Of a DNA stretch of 64,000 bases, positions 16,457 through 25,027 are shown piece after piece. Every line of letters begins with the position of its first letter. Position 1 is the stretch's first letter. This DNA comes from Verrucomicrobiaceae bacterium. Lineage in GTDB: Bacteria; Verrucomicrobiota; Verrucomicrobiia; Verrucomicrobiales; Verrucomicrobiaceae. The notes beneath the pieces are model-generated. The model saw nothing but the letters and a program-made list of their open reading frames with translations, was not told where the DNA came from and ran no database searches. Location of the stretch: assembly GCA_016713245.1 (NCBI GenBank), contig JADJPM010000004.1, positions 2,108,001 through 2,172,000 of the forward strand, written 5' to 3'. Position numbers and translations under genes: made by a program.

Positions 16457-19400
16457 ATGGAAATCACGGAAAGCTGGCTGGCACAAATCGGCGGATGGCA
16501 GGTCATCAAGGCCGCCCGATCCCTCGTGGCAGGCGGGCATGTGGCGGTCAGCCAAAACGAAGGCGGCCTCATCCGCGGCACCGCCGGGGCGGGGAAGATG
16601 AAATTCGCCAGCGGCCTCCGCATCCGCTCCCGCTCAGATGTGGACAACCTCTGCACCTGCCCCATGGCCCGCCGCAGCGGCATGATGTGCGAGCACTCCC
16701 TCGCCGTCGCCCTCGCCACCCTCCAAAAAGCCCCCCCCGCGCCCCGCCCATCCGGTCAGTCAGGTCAATCCAGTCAATCCGGTCCCCCCACACCGCCCGC
16801 CGCGCCCCAAATCCTCCCCATCACCGGCCAGTATTCGATTTTCCTCCCGGAAACCCTCCGCGAGCCCCTCGGCGTGCTCGTGAAGCACGACCCCGCCGGC
16901 AGCGAAACCTCCCGCCTCGCCGCTTGGCTGGCCGGGCAGGGGATCACGAAGCCCCAGACCGTCCCTCTCTCCCTCCGCGGACCTCAGGCGGAGGCTTTTC
17001 TGGAAGTGCTCGGCGGCCACCCCCGCGTCCTGTGGGGAAAACCCGGCCCCACAGCCAAACCATTGCAAATCGCCGCCGATCCGGTGCGCATGCCGCTCGT
17101 CATTGAATCCGCCCCGAACGGCCAAATCCTCCCCCGGATGGCCAATCCCAGCTTCCGGCAGGTCTTCGGCCCCTGGTGGCTCTGCGGCGAAACGACCGTG
17201 CTCTTCCGCGTCAAAGCCCCGGCCGGCCTCTGGAGCGCTTTCGGCACCCCGCAGCCGCTGAAATGGCTCGTCGAGCATCGCGAGGCCCTCGACGACGCCT
17301 TCCAGGTCGATCTCCGCGGCGAGCTCCTCAGCGGCTTCCACGTCCTGCCGGTCCCGCTCACCTTTGAAATCAGCCTCGAAGGCTCCCTCCAGGCCGTCGA
17401 AGCCCGACTCGCCGCCCGTTTCGGCGACGTCACCTGGCCCATCCTTCCTCAAGGCGTCGCCAGCACCGCCAAAGCGCCGTCCTTCCCGCTCGTCGATCCC
17501 CAAAACGCCGCCTGCTTCTACCTCCGCGATGAATCCGCCGAGCGGCGCATGGTCGGCCGACTCGAATCCCTCGGCTTCCGTGCCTCCGACCGCGGCCACT
17601 GGCTCATGCAGGGCGGGGATGCCGTCCTCAAATTCTACGCCTCCGATCTGCCCCGCCTCCGCGATCTCGCCACCATCATTGAGGGCGACCGCTGGCGCAC
17701 CGTCACCCGCGGCGTGCAGCGCATCCGCCCGGAGACCGTCATCCACGGCCAGCCCGCCGGGGCGGGTCAGGACTGGCTCAGCATGGAGTTCGCCTACCAG
17801 GCTGCCGATGGCTTCCGCCTCCCGCGAAACGACGTCCTGCGCATGATCCGCAGCGGACAAAAGTCGATCCAGGGCAGGGACGGAAAGCGTTACATTCTCG
17901 ATGCCGAGGCCGTCGAGGAACTGGAGGAAACCCTCCGCGATGTGCCCCTCCAGCTCACCCCGGAAGGAGCCCGCATCCACAGCGCCCACGCCGCCTACTT
18001 CCAAGGTGAAAATGTAACGCCTATCGCGTCTCCTGATGAATCCATCGTTCAGGCCATCCTGACCACCCTCCATGTAACGCTTCGCTCGTATCAAGTGGAA
18101 GGCGTTCGTTGGCTCATGGCCCGGGCCCAGGCGGGCAGGGGGGGCATCCTCGCCGACGACATGGGCCTCGGTAAAACCCTCCAGTCCATCGCCCTCCTCG
18201 CCAGCCTCAAAACCGGCCCCAGCTTGATCGTTTGCCCCAAGTCGCTACTCGGAAACTGGCGTTCGGAAATCGAGCGTTTTGCCCCCACCATGAAGGTGGT
18301 CGTTGTCACAGGATCAGGCCGTGAAAAGGCCCTGGAATCCATCACCGCCGATTCCGTGATAATTACCTCCTATCCCTTGATCCACAGGGATTTAGCCTGG
18401 CATCAGAAGCAAAACTTCCAGCTCATTCTCTTGGACGAAGCTTCCGCCATCAAGAATCCCGATACCGAAGCGGCCAAAGCGCTACAAAAACTGCGCTCCA
18501 AGGCCCGTTTCGCCCTTACGGGCACGCCGTTAGAAAATGGCGTCCGGGATTTGTGGTCCATCATGCACTTTGCGTTACCGGGGTATCTCGGCAGCCGTGA
18601 CAATTTCAAGGAACGTTTCGAGCAGCCCATCGCCAGCAGCCTCGCGTCGCCCGCCGGTCAGCAGGCCGTCACCCGGCTGCGAAAACTCATCCGTCCGTGG
18701 TTCCTGCGCCGCACGAAAAAGCAGGTTTTGAAGGACCTCCCAGAGAAGATCGAGCAGGTCCTTTGGTGCGATCCCAGCCCGGCCCAGGCCGAGGTTTACC
18801 GCCGCGTTTTGGAGGAGGGTCGCGATGAGATTAAGGCCGCCCGCCAGCGCAGCGGCCAGGGCGGGGCACGCATGACCATGTTCACCGTCCTCCTGCGACT
18901 CCGCCAGGTCTGCTGCGACCTCCGCCTCACCGGCCTGCCACCGGAAACGCTCAAAGGGTTATCCGCCGACGACTTTTCCGGCAAATGGCCCGCGCTTCAG
19001 GAACGCCTCGATGCCATCCTCGAATCCGGCGGCAAAGTCCTCATCTTCAGCCAGTTCGTCCAGTTCCTGAAACTCATGCGGAACCATCTGGACGTTACCG
19101 AAACCCCGTATTGCTACCTCGACGGCCAGACCCAGGATCGCGAAGGCCAGGTCAAAGCCTTCCAAACCCAGCCGGACAAACGCGTCTTCCTCATCAGCCT
19201 CAAAGCCGGCGGCTACGGCCTGAACCTCACCGCCGCCGACCACGTCATCCTGGCCGACCCATGGTGGAATCCCGCCGTCGAATCCCAGGCCATCGACCGA
19301 GCGCACCGTCTCGGCCAGCAGCGCATCGTCCACGCCTTCAGGCTCATCACACGTGGCACCGTCGAGGAACGCATCCTTGCCTTGCAGGCCAAAAAGCGCG

Positions 19401-19486
19401 GCCTCATTGAAGCCACCGTCGAAGACGATGCCGCCGTCATGACAGGCCTCACCGAAACCGACCTCGAGGACCTTCTGGCCGATTAA
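16457..19486 (+). CDS. SNF2 family DEAD/DEAH helicase with SWIM zinc finger
   Basis: The 1009-residue protein is an ATP-driven DNA translocase of the SNF2/RapA-like group. Residues 66-82 hold a SWIM motif (CTCPMARRSGMMCEH, the CxC...CxH pattern) for nucleic acid or protein binding. The ATPase follows: ILADDMGLGKTLQS near 569 (motif I), LLDEASAIKN near 660 (motif II, DEAS), ALTGTPLENGVRDLW, and the C-terminal helicase half with LIFSQFVQFLKLM, LKAGGYGLNLTAADHV and IDRAHRLGQQR. The order and length fit the bacterial SWIM-SNF2 family, whose cellular role is not settled. I start at 16457 (MEITESWL) because the next upstream ATG adds only a few atypical residues. Confidence 0.93.
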   Translation: MEITESWLAQIGGWQVIKAARSLVAGGHVAVSQNEGGLIRGTAGAGKMKFASGLRIRSRSDVDNLCTCPMARRSGMMCEHSLAVALATLQKAPPAPRPSGQSGQSSQSGPPTPPAAPQILPITGQYSIFLPETLREPLGVLVKHDPAGSETSRLAAWLAGQGITKPQTVPLSLRGPQAEAFLEVLGGHPRVLWGKPGPTAKPLQIAADPVRMPLVIESAPNGQILPRMANPSFRQVFGPWWLCGETTVLFRVKAPAGLWSAFGTPQPLKWLVEHREALDDAFQVDLRGELLSGFHVLPVPLTFEISLEGSLQAVEARLAARFGDVTWPILPQGVASTAKAPSFPLVDPQNAACFYLRDESAERRMVGRLESLGFRASDRGHWLMQGGDAVLKFYASDLPRLRDLATIIEGDRWRTVTRGVQRIRPETVIHGQPAGAGQDWLSMEFAYQAADGFRLPRNDVLRMIRSGQKSIQGRDGKRYILDAEAVEELEETLRDVPLQLTPEGARIHSAHAAYFQGENVTPIASPDESIVQAILTTLHVTLRSYQVEGVRWLMARAQAGRGGILADDMGLGKTLQSIALLASLKTGPSLIVCPKSLLGNWRSEIERFAPTMKVVVVTGSGREKALESITADSVIITSYPLIHRDLAWHQKQNFQLILLDEASAIKNPDTEAAKALQKLRSKARFALTGTPLENGVRDLWSIMHFALPGYLGSRDNFKERFEQPIASSLASPAGQQAVTRLRKLIRPWFLRRTKKQVLKDLPEKIEQVLWCDPSPAQAEVYRRVLEEGRDEIKAARQRSGQGGARMTMFTVLLRLRQVCCDLRLTGLPPETLKGLSADDFSGKWPALQERLDAILESGGKVLIFSQFVQFLKLMRNHLDVTETPYCYLDGQTQDREGQVKAFQTQPDKRVFLISLKAGGYGLNLTAADHVILADPWWNPAVESQAIDRAHRLGQQRIVHAFRLITRGTVEERILALQAKKRGLIEATVEDDAAVMTGLTETDLEDLLAD

Positions 19487-20536
19487 AGGCCTCCCCGAGT
19501 GGGCTATCTATAACTATGCACAATGCATGTAATGATCAGTTAAAAGGTGAAATCAGGCCGGATGGACCCGTTCTCTGGCATGTGGCTGCCTTTCTCCACT
19601 GAACTGCCCGCCCCGGCCCTCGATACGAGCCACCGATCCCTGAACCGCTTGGTCATCTCAGATCGATTCCAAACTCGGCGGGATTCTGGGCCTGCGGGAT
19701 TCCGCCGCAGACGCACCATCTGAAAAACCTGGGCCAACAAAGATGCCCAGCTTCCACTGGCTCGGCCGATTTCGTGGACCACCCGCGTCCAGATGCCCGC
19801 CGGCAAAGATTCGCTGCCTCCCAGGCCCCCATGAAAAAGCCACCCCGAGGAAAGATCGTTCGCTCCTGACTCATTCCACCCCTCGTCCTAGCAAACCATC
19901 CTCAACCACCTTCCCGCCCCTTTTTACGGATGCCTCGACACCCTGTTCCAGAACCCCATGCTGCTCGTAGTTCGGGCTTTAGCCCGTTCTGGAACAGCGA
20001 ATCACGGCCTAAAGGCCGAACGACAAACAAGCGCCCGCAGTCGCTCCCGTGTTCCCCCTCCCCTTCTCCCAATCTCCGAGTTTGACTCCAGCGCTCCCCG
20101 CGCCGTCGGGGCTTCCGCCCCAGCCATCCTGGCTGTCCAAAACGCCTCCAAATCCTCCGGCGTTTTCCTCTTTCAGGTCTCCCGAGCGGTGGGTGGGTTG
20201 ATCAGTTCCTCCAGCTCGCCATCTGCATCTGATTTGATTGTAGTCGGACGGGTTCATGCGTGCTGCCCACGCTATGTGTGGCATCGTGCCTTGCACCGCG
20301 TTCGCCAGATCCACGCTGGTCGCACAGGCATCCACCAGCGCCTTCAGGCTGTTGAACTGCTGGGGGGTGATGGGCGTGTTTTGGGGAATGGGGGTCGAAA
20401 TTGGGAGACTGGAGCGGGAGGGGCGGGATGGAGGGAGTGGCAGACTGGGGGTGAGACTGGAGGGGGGAAGACTGGAAGCGTCCCAAAGTCTCCTCTCCAA
20501 CAGGCGGAGCGGTAAAATGGGGAGAAAATCACACGT
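19487..20536. other. Degenerate spacer before the IS element
   Basis: No intact gene is supported. The reverse strand at about 20170-20395 reads like the tail of a once-real protein (TPQQFNSLKALVDACATSV, then MPHIAWAARMNPSDYNQI), but it lacks a credible start and dissolves into low-complexity serine and proline. Repeats include GGGCTTTAGCCC and CGGCCTAAAGGCCG near 19975-20020 and one copy of a longer family at 20081-20182. A G-rich phrase from 20395 to 20470 belongs to the GAGACT repeat family. Confidence 0.45.
20081..20182. repeat. Dispersed repeat, copy 1
   Basis: This stretch begins TTTGACTCCAGCGCTCCCCG and contains GTCGGGGCTTCCGCCCC, then CCAAAACGCCTCCAA and CGGCGTTTTCC. It matches 31087-31247 almost block for block, the second copy having an extra segment of roughly 55 bases in the middle. 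The pieces GGGGC/GCCCC and AAAACGCC/GGCGTTTT are self-complementary, so each copy could fold. Confidence 0.65.
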
Positions 20537-20578
20537 CACCGACTGGAGGTGTTTCAGAAGGCGTTTGAAACCGCCATG
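20537..20578 (+). pseudogene. Four-helix-bundle protein gene, 5' fragment cut by the IS element
   Basis: This short piece reads HRLEVFQKAFETAM in frame, the conserved N-terminal part of the four-helix-bundle (S23-like, 23S rRNA intervening-sequence) family. It breaks at the ATG of 20576-20578, and its continuation EVFEVSQKF appears at 21877 beyond the insertion. Just upstream, an ATG at 20517 gives MGRKSHVTD in another frame; one missing base between GAC and TGG would join it to LEVFQKAF, so the gene may also have lost its start frame. Confidence 0.75.
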
Positions 20579-20632
20579 TGAGCCTTCTTCGTTTTCGTGG
20601 ACAGCAAAAGTTGGGTAACTACCCAAAGCAGC

Positions 20633-20944
20633 ATGAACACGACAGGAACGAAAAACGCACCTATGACGAGCAGTTCAAGCGCGACGCAGTCGCTGCTCGA
20701 AGGCGGCCGCAAGGCTGCTCAGCTCGCCCGCGAACTGGGCATCTCCCACTGGAACCTGCGCGATTGGAAGGAACGCTACGGCACTGGAGCTGCCGCAGTG
20801 AGCCAGCCTCAGGCGCGTAGCGCCGGGCTGGTGAACGCAGGCGGCTCCAGTGCCGTGGCCGCCGCGGTGGAGATCGCATCCCTTCGCCGCGAACTCGACG
20901 CCATCCGTGCTCAGAACGACATTTTAAAAAAGCCTTGGCCATAG
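20633..20944 (+). pseudogene. IS3 transposase OrfA with a frame-scrambled segment
   Basis: The frame from 20633 gives MNTTGTK, an abnormal serine-rich stretch, then the proper HTH part LLEGGRKAAQLARELGIS and leucine-zipper-like EIASLRRELDAIRAQNDIL. The missing native segment KRTYDEQFKRDAV is found in the neighbouring frame between 20651 and 20692. One base lost in the A-run at 20651-20655 and one gained near 20691 would explain it, restoring frame but spoiling about a dozen residues at the start of the HTH. A run of six A and a G near 20926-20932 resembles the IS3 slippery site; a -1 shift there opens KALAIVAQPEG and stops on the ATGA of orfB. Confidence 0.8.
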
Positions 20945-21005
20945 TAGCCCAACCAGAAGGCACCGTTTCGTCCTCATCCAAACCCTCCACCACGAACAAC
21001 CGCGT

Positions 21006-21839
21006 ATGAGCCTCGCCAAAGCCTGCCGGGCCCTCGGCGTCAGCCGCAGCGGCTACCACGCCCACCTGCGCAAACAGCAGCGCCCGCGCCGCCGCCAGGA
21101 CGCACAACTGGCCACCGAGATCCACGCGGCCTTCATCGCCAGCCGGGCCACCTACGGCTCGCCACGCCTCGTGCATGCCCTGCGCGCCAAAGGCCTCCGC
21201 CACGGCAACAACCGCATCGCCCGGCTCATGCGCGAGCAGCACCTGCGCGTGCGCCAGAAGCGCCGCTTCGTGCCGCGCACCACCGTCACTGACAAAACTG
21301 CGGCGACAGCCCCCAACCACCTGCTGCAACGCCCCGCGCCCAACCGCCTCAACGAGGTCTGGGTCACCGACATCACCTACCTCCCCACTCGCGAAGGCTG
21401 GCTCTATCTGGCCGCCGAGATGGACCTCTGCAGCCGCCGCATCCTCGGCTGGAGCACCCGAGAAGACCTCGCCACCGAACTGCCCAGCGCAGCCTTGGAG
21501 CGCGCCCTGCAAGCACGTGGAGCAAACCCGAGCGGTCTGCTCCACCATAGCGACCGTGGCTGCCAATACACCAGCACCGAGTTCCGCAAGCGCCTCAAAC
21601 TGCGCGGCATCACCGCCAGCATGAGCCGCACGGCCAACTGCTACGACAACGCCACCATGGAAAGCTTCTGGGCCACGCTGAAGGCCGAATGCTTTGGCTC
21701 CAGCGTCCCATCCACCCGCGCTCAAGCTCGCTCAATGGTCTTCGACTACATCGAAACCTTCTACAACCCCGTGCGCCTCCACAGCGCCCTAGGCTTCCAA
21801 TCTCCGCTCGCCTTCGAACTATCCATCCAAAACAACTAA
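21006..21839 (+). CDS. IS3 transposase OrfB, DDE integrase
   Basis: The 277-residue protein has the HTH_21 region (MSLAKACRALGVSRSGYHAH) followed by the rve integrase core. The catalytic residues are visible as the Asp in VWVTDITYLPT, the Asp in LLHHSDRGCQYTS and the Glu in NATMESFWATLKAE, with the typical end YNPVRLHSALGFQSP. Its length matches the family. The same frame is open back to 20928 (RFVLIQTLHHEQPR precedes the Met), so in the native element it is probably made as an OrfAB fusion. Nothing in orfB itself looks damaged, but the orfA lesion may leave the element unable to move on its own. Confidence 0.93.
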   Translation: MSLAKACRALGVSRSGYHAHLRKQQRPRRRQDAQLATEIHAAFIASRATYGSPRLVHALRAKGLRHGNNRIARLMREQHLRVRQKRRFVPRTTVTDKTAATAPNHLLQRPAPNRLNEVWVTDITYLPTREGWLYLAAEMDLCSRRILGWSTREDLATELPSAALERALQARGANPSGLLHHSDRGCQYTSTEFRKRLKLRGITASMSRTANCYDNATMESFWATLKAECFGSSVPSTRAQARSMVFDYIETFYNPVRLHSALGFQSPLAFELSIQNN

Positions 21840-21876
21840 CCCAACTTTCCGTGTCTGCGTTTTCGACGAAAGATCA

Positions 21877-22191
21877 ATGGAGGTGTTTGAGGTCTCTCAA
21901 AAATTCCCCAAAGCGGAGATGTATTCGTTGACCGATCAGGTGCGTCGCTCGTCACGCTCGGTGGCCGCCAACATCACCGAAGCCTGGCGAAAGCGCCGTT
22001 ATGAGGCCGCCTTCATTGCCAAGCTCAACGATGCGGAGGGCGAAGCCGCTGAAACGCAAACCTGGCTGCGCTTCGCCCACCGCTGCCACTATCTCGATGC
22101 CGATACCGCCTCGCGCCTCGAAGACGAATGCGAGCAAGTCATCCGCATGCTCGTCTCCATGGCCGTCAACGCCAAGAAATGGACGCTGTAA
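21877..22191 (+). pseudogene. Four-helix-bundle protein gene, 3' fragment after the IS element
   Basis: The remaining 104 codons encode EVFEVSQKFPKAEMYSLTDQ, VRRSSRSVAANITEAWRKR and GEAAETQTWLRFAHRC, the diagnostic motifs of the four-helix-bundle family, ending normally at a stop. The ATG at 21877 is half of the target-site duplication, so it could act as a new start, but the product would lack helix 1 (the LEVFQKAFETA part left of the IS). The intact family forms pentameric bundles of unknown function, often encoded in rRNA intervening sequences or stand-alone in variable regions. Confidence 0.85.
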
Positions 22192-22199
22192 GTCCAGAC

Positions 22200-22475
22200 C
22201 AGGAGACTGGGAGAGCGGCTTTGCCGCGAGACTGAGAGGGGTGAGACTTGGAGAGTGGCTGCGCCGTGCCGGAAAGACTGGAAGGGGGCAGATTTGGGGC
22301 CTGGGGGAGCGGCACCGCCCCGAGTCTCAAAGTACCCGCCTGCATCGCTGCGCGAAGCACTGCGGGCAGGTCCTCTTCTCACCGTCTCAAAGTCTCCCCC
22401 TCTCAAAGTCTCCGAGTCTCCTCTTCTCACCGTCTCAAAATCTCCTCTTCTCAAAGTCCCCCCCTCTCCACCTCC
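22200..22475. repeat. Array of GAGACTGGGAGAGCGGC hairpin repeats
   Basis: The spacer is built from copies of a phrase of the form GAGACT-GGGAGA-GCGGC-TTT-GCCGC. The inner stem varies between copies while staying paired, for example GCGGC/GCCGC here and GCAGC/GCTGC at 32806. The second half (22320-22475) carries the inverted form AGTCTCC repeated several times and the phrase CCCGCCTGCATCGCTGC, seen again at 32888. No gene is visible. Confidence 0.65.
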
Positions 22476-22481
22476 CCGCCC

Positions 22482-23197
22482 TCACGGGCTGATCGTCACT
22501 TTCGCCACGTCGCACCAGTCGCCGTTGCCTTTGCCGTCGTCCCAGAAGCGGGCGCGGTACTCGCGGATCTCCGCCTGCGTCGGCACCAGCAGGGCGCGGG
22601 CATCCTCGTAGGGGCTTTTCGTCACGATCCCCATCTGCTCCCAGGCTCCGCCTCCCCGGCGACACTCCACGATCACGCCCTGGTGCCCATCCTTGTAAAA
22701 GGACACCCGCGCACACTCGCAGTCCGGCCCCTGCTCCGCCGTCACCTTGATGCGCGGCGTCGCGCTCGGCGGCGGCTCCGGCGCCACACTGCCCACGATC
22801 CCCAGGTCCAGACCGATCGCCTCCGTGTAGCCCGGACGCACCTTGATCAGTTGCGCCAGCTTGAAGGTGCGGTCCAGCGCCCCGGCTTCACCCCCGTGAT
22901 CCCGCTCGGCAGCGTCGGCGGCGTGGGCACCTGATGCGTCGGAAAGGCGTAGTTCGCGCTGCCCGTGCCGCTGGAAAGCGTCTCCAGGCTGGAGGTGCAG
23001 GACGGTGCATAGTCCCGCACACTCACGATCCAGTCGCCCAGCGCATAGGATAGCGTCAGGTTATCCGCCACGGCGCTGTCCACCTCGCCAGCCGTCAGGG
23101 CCAGCGCAGCGGCGTAGCCGGGGAGCTTCGTCGCCAGATTGCTATGCCACTCCGCCTGTTCGCTGAGTGATTTCGGGTAAAATGGCTGTCGTTTCAT
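22482..23197 (-). pseudogene. Uncharacterised protein gene with one-base frameshift
   Basis: Two reverse-strand frames join into one protein of about 238 residues. The first runs from MKRQPFYPKSLSEQAEWHSN at 23197 to LPSGITGVKPG; the second continues ALDRTFKLAQLIKVRPGY to the stop at 22482. The break lies in GGGG near 22878-22882, where one additional G would restore the frame. The N-terminal part (LATKLPGYAAALALTAGEV) resembles an uncharacterised family I associate with environmental bacteria, with a beta-sandwich-like C-terminal half (RVSFYKDGHQGVIVECRRG). That association is from memory. The gene may be intact if the lost G is an assembly error. Confidence 0.7.
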
Positions 23198-23325
23198 CTT
23201 CGTGTGTTTGGTTTTCGTGTTTTCATTGAATGGAACCACCGGCACGGCCGCTGGCCCCCAAAGTTGACCGGACGACCACGTCGCCCCGCTATTCCACTGA
23301 GCCATCAAGTGGCCCTCCCCGGTGA

Positions 23326-23690
23326 AAATGGACGCCGCCTCGCCGTCGCAGGCCCTTTCCTCCGCGCCAGAGGCATCGTCCCCGCTCCGCGCGGCAAGAT
23401 CCTCGCTGCCCGAGGCACCCTCCGCACCCTCCGCGACACCCTCCTCGATCCCTGAGGCACCCTCCCCGCTCTCTCAGGCATCGTCTTCGCTGCCCGAGGC
23501 ATCATCCTCTCAGGCTCAGGCACTATCCTCGCTGCCCGAGGAAACATCCCCGACCATTGAGGCACCCTCCGCGCTGTCCGAGGCAACGTGCCCGCCCATC
23601 CAGGCACATGCATCGCCCGCTCAGGCAAAAGACTCTGCCGCTGAGAAATCATCCTCCACGAAAAAGAAACCATCCTCCGGGAAAAAGTTT
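23326..23690. repeat. Tandem array of about 17 degenerate 21-bp units
   Basis: On the reverse strand the consensus is near GCGAGGATGNTGCCTCNGGCA, repeated about 17 times without gaps. It stays open in one frame on each strand: the reverse reads heptads such as RAARIVP, RAAKTMP, ERAGRVP; the forward reads SSLPEAS, SSIPEAP. Units differ at many positions but never lose the 21-base period, so reading-frame length is kept. It lies directly downstream of the XRE-type gene on the same strand. Whether either heptad protein (reverse 23305-23823 or forward 23322-23801) is made is open. Confidence 0.8.
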
Positions 23691-23854
23691 CCGCCCCTTC
23701 CGGCTCCCCGGCTTCTCTTCTCCCAGTCTCCGCGTCACCTCTTCTCCAAGTCTCTAGGCCCCCTGCCCCGGCGTCCAGACTTGGAGACTGGGAGTGGATG
23801 AGACGAGGAGAAGTCGCGTTCATGGGCGCATTGTCCCACGGCCCCAGCGCCTGG

Positions 23855-24277
23855 CTACCACGCTATACCGTGCTTCTTAAAGAGCGGCCGATCAGACCGG
23901 CGCCAGGCATAGACCATCTTCCAGTGAAGTTCCCCGTGGTGCGCCACCTTCTGCCGGTGGTAATCGCGACGGATGAACCGGTGCGCCAGCACTTCCAGGG
24001 TGGGCAGTGGACGTTTCAGCGCTCGGCACAGACGCATCGCCGTGGTCCAGCCCAAATCCTTCGAGATCCCCTTCTCCGCATCGCGCACCGTCTGCTCGCC
24101 GATTTTCGCTACCTTCGCCTCCTCCTTGGCCGACCACCCACGCCGCAGGCGCAGCCACCAAAACACCCAGCCCAGCGCCCGCCGCTCCACCTCCACCGGA
24201 AATTCCACGTCTCCAGTTAAACCCCTCCCCTTCCGGTCACGCGACCGGTTCCGCTTCGAGGACGTCTTCGCCTTCAT
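23855..24277 (-). CDS. XRE-like helix-turn-helix protein
   Basis: The 140-residue protein opens with a very basic tail (MKAKTSSKRNRSRDRKGRG) and then has a helix-turn-helix of the XRE type: WLRLRRGWSAKEEAKVAKI, GEQTVRDAEKGISKDLGWTT, AMRLCRALKRPL. This suggests a DNA-binding regulator. The remaining C-terminal part is basic and aromatic-rich (VYAWRRSDRPLFKKHGIAW) and unfamiliar. Upstream of the start is a palindrome (24323-24337) that is repeated with the leader further upstream. The ATG at 24277 is supported because the duplicated leader at 24.8 kb also ends in an ATG followed by MKAK. Confidence 0.68.
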   Translation of the reverse strand: MKAKTSSKRNRSRDRKGRGLTGDVEFPVEVERRALGWVFWWLRLRRGWSAKEEAKVAKIGEQTVRDAEKGISKDLGWTTAMRLCRALKRPLPTLEVLAHRFIRRDYHRQKVAHHGELHWKMVYAWRRSDRPLFKKHGIAW

Positions 24278-24322
24278 CTGACGGGTGGGTTGAGGCCGCC
24301 CTTATACCAGACCCGTCACCCG

Positions 24323-24337
24323 TTTGGGAAGCCCAAA
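24323..24337. promoter_or_regulatory. Palindrome TTTGGGAAGCCCAAA upstream of the XRE-like gene
   Basis: A perfect 6-bp inverted repeat with a 3-base centre lies about 45 bases upstream of the start codon, next to a TATAAG box on the reverse strand. The same palindrome, the same adjacent TATAA-like box and the same downstream MKAK start recur at 24867-24881. It could be an operator for the adjacent regulator, which is inference. Confidence 0.45.
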
Positions 24338-24912
24338 GTGGACAGGTTTTCAACCTGTTCGCCTCCCTCCCACCCCTTCAACAATCATCAATCATCAATC
24401 ATCAATCAGCAATCGAGTAATCCTCCCCAACAAAGCAGCTCCACCGCGAGAGTTAGGATAACCGCAAGAGGTCAGAGGTCAGAAGAAAGTGGCACAGGAT
24501 TTCATCCTGTTCGCCTCCCGCTCCGTTTGACGTCGTCCGCGGCTCCGCTCGCGGTTCAAGTCAGGAATGGCCGCCAAAGTTCGCAAGGACCGCAAAAGAA
24601 AGTGGCACAGGATTATATCCTGTGCGCCTCCCGTTCCCGGTGAAGTAGCCCGCGACTCCACTCGCGAATCCGCCAACCCACCGCTCCTCTTCTCAAAGTC
24701 TCGCGGCCCTGCCGCCCTCCCAGTCTCAAAGCCTCCTCTTCTCCAAGTCTTAAAGTAAAGCCTCCCCCCTCCCCACCCGGCCCGCTGCCGGGGTGCCATT
24801 GGGAGACGCCTTCGCCTTCATGACACATGAGGTTTAAGGCCGTGGTTATAGCAGACCGGGCCGCCGTTTGGGAAGCCCAAAGTGGAACAGGTTTTTTAAA
24901 CCTATTCGACTT
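24335..24912. repeat. Four copies of an AAAGTGG-ACAGGAT hairpin repeat
   Basis: Copies at 24335-24367, 24486-24519, 24599-24632 and 24879-24912 share AAAGTGG, then a stem ACAGGT or ACAGGAT paired with ACCTGT or ATCCTGT, then TTCGCCTCCC. Stem changes in copy 1 are compensated (GT with AC in place of GAT with ATC); copy 4 is more worn. A fifth copy lies inverted at 31403-31437. The region (24278-25027) holds no gene apart from a truncated MKAK start at about 24820 and a run of ATCATCA repeats near 24385-24415. Confidence 0.7.
24867..24881. promoter_or_regulatory. Second TTTGGGAAGCCCAAA palindrome in a duplicated leader
   Basis: This copy sits in a segment (about 24808-24910) that matches the leader and first codons of the XRE-like gene. 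On the reverse strand it is followed by a TATAA-like box and an ATG opening MKAKASPNGTPAAG, which ends after 23 codons. It looks like a promoter plus start codon duplicated without its gene. Confidence 0.45.
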
Positions 24913-25027
24913 CTTTCCCATCTCTCTAGCGATAGGACGCAGAAAGGCTATTGGCAGTGCCGAACACGCAATTATCTCAGCTTGTTTGACAATATATTCA
25001 AACTGACGACGTGATTACTATCATCTG

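Larger units (their letters stand above)
20579..21876 (+). mobile_element. IS3-family insertion sequence, 1298 bp, complete ends
   Basis: Both ends can be read. The left end (20579-20616) starts TGAGCCTTCTTCG and the inverted right end (21839-21876) starts TGATCTTTCGTCG; the two 38-base ends align without gaps, matching at more than two thirds of positions and sharing AAAGTTGGGT at their inner edge. Three bases, ATG, are present on both sides (20576-20578 and 21877-21879), the target duplication expected for IS3-type elements, and joining across them restores the interrupted gene. The ends begin with TG and finish with CA, as is usual for the family. Inside are orfA with two compensating indels and an intact-looking orfB. 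Confidence 0.93.

Noticed and set aside
14953..16719. 588-residue reverse frame opposite the AsmA-like gene
   Set aside because: It lies across two real forward genes and a gap, with no domain signature.
20590..21865. CGTTTTCG as an 8-base target duplication of the IS element
   Set aside because: The octamers at 20590 and 21858 are inside the 38-base ends. Taking ATG as the duplication instead restores the interrupted gene and gives ends beginning with TG.
23326..23690. CRISPR array of short units
   Set aside because: The 21-bp units are adjacent and degenerate, with no unique spacers between them.
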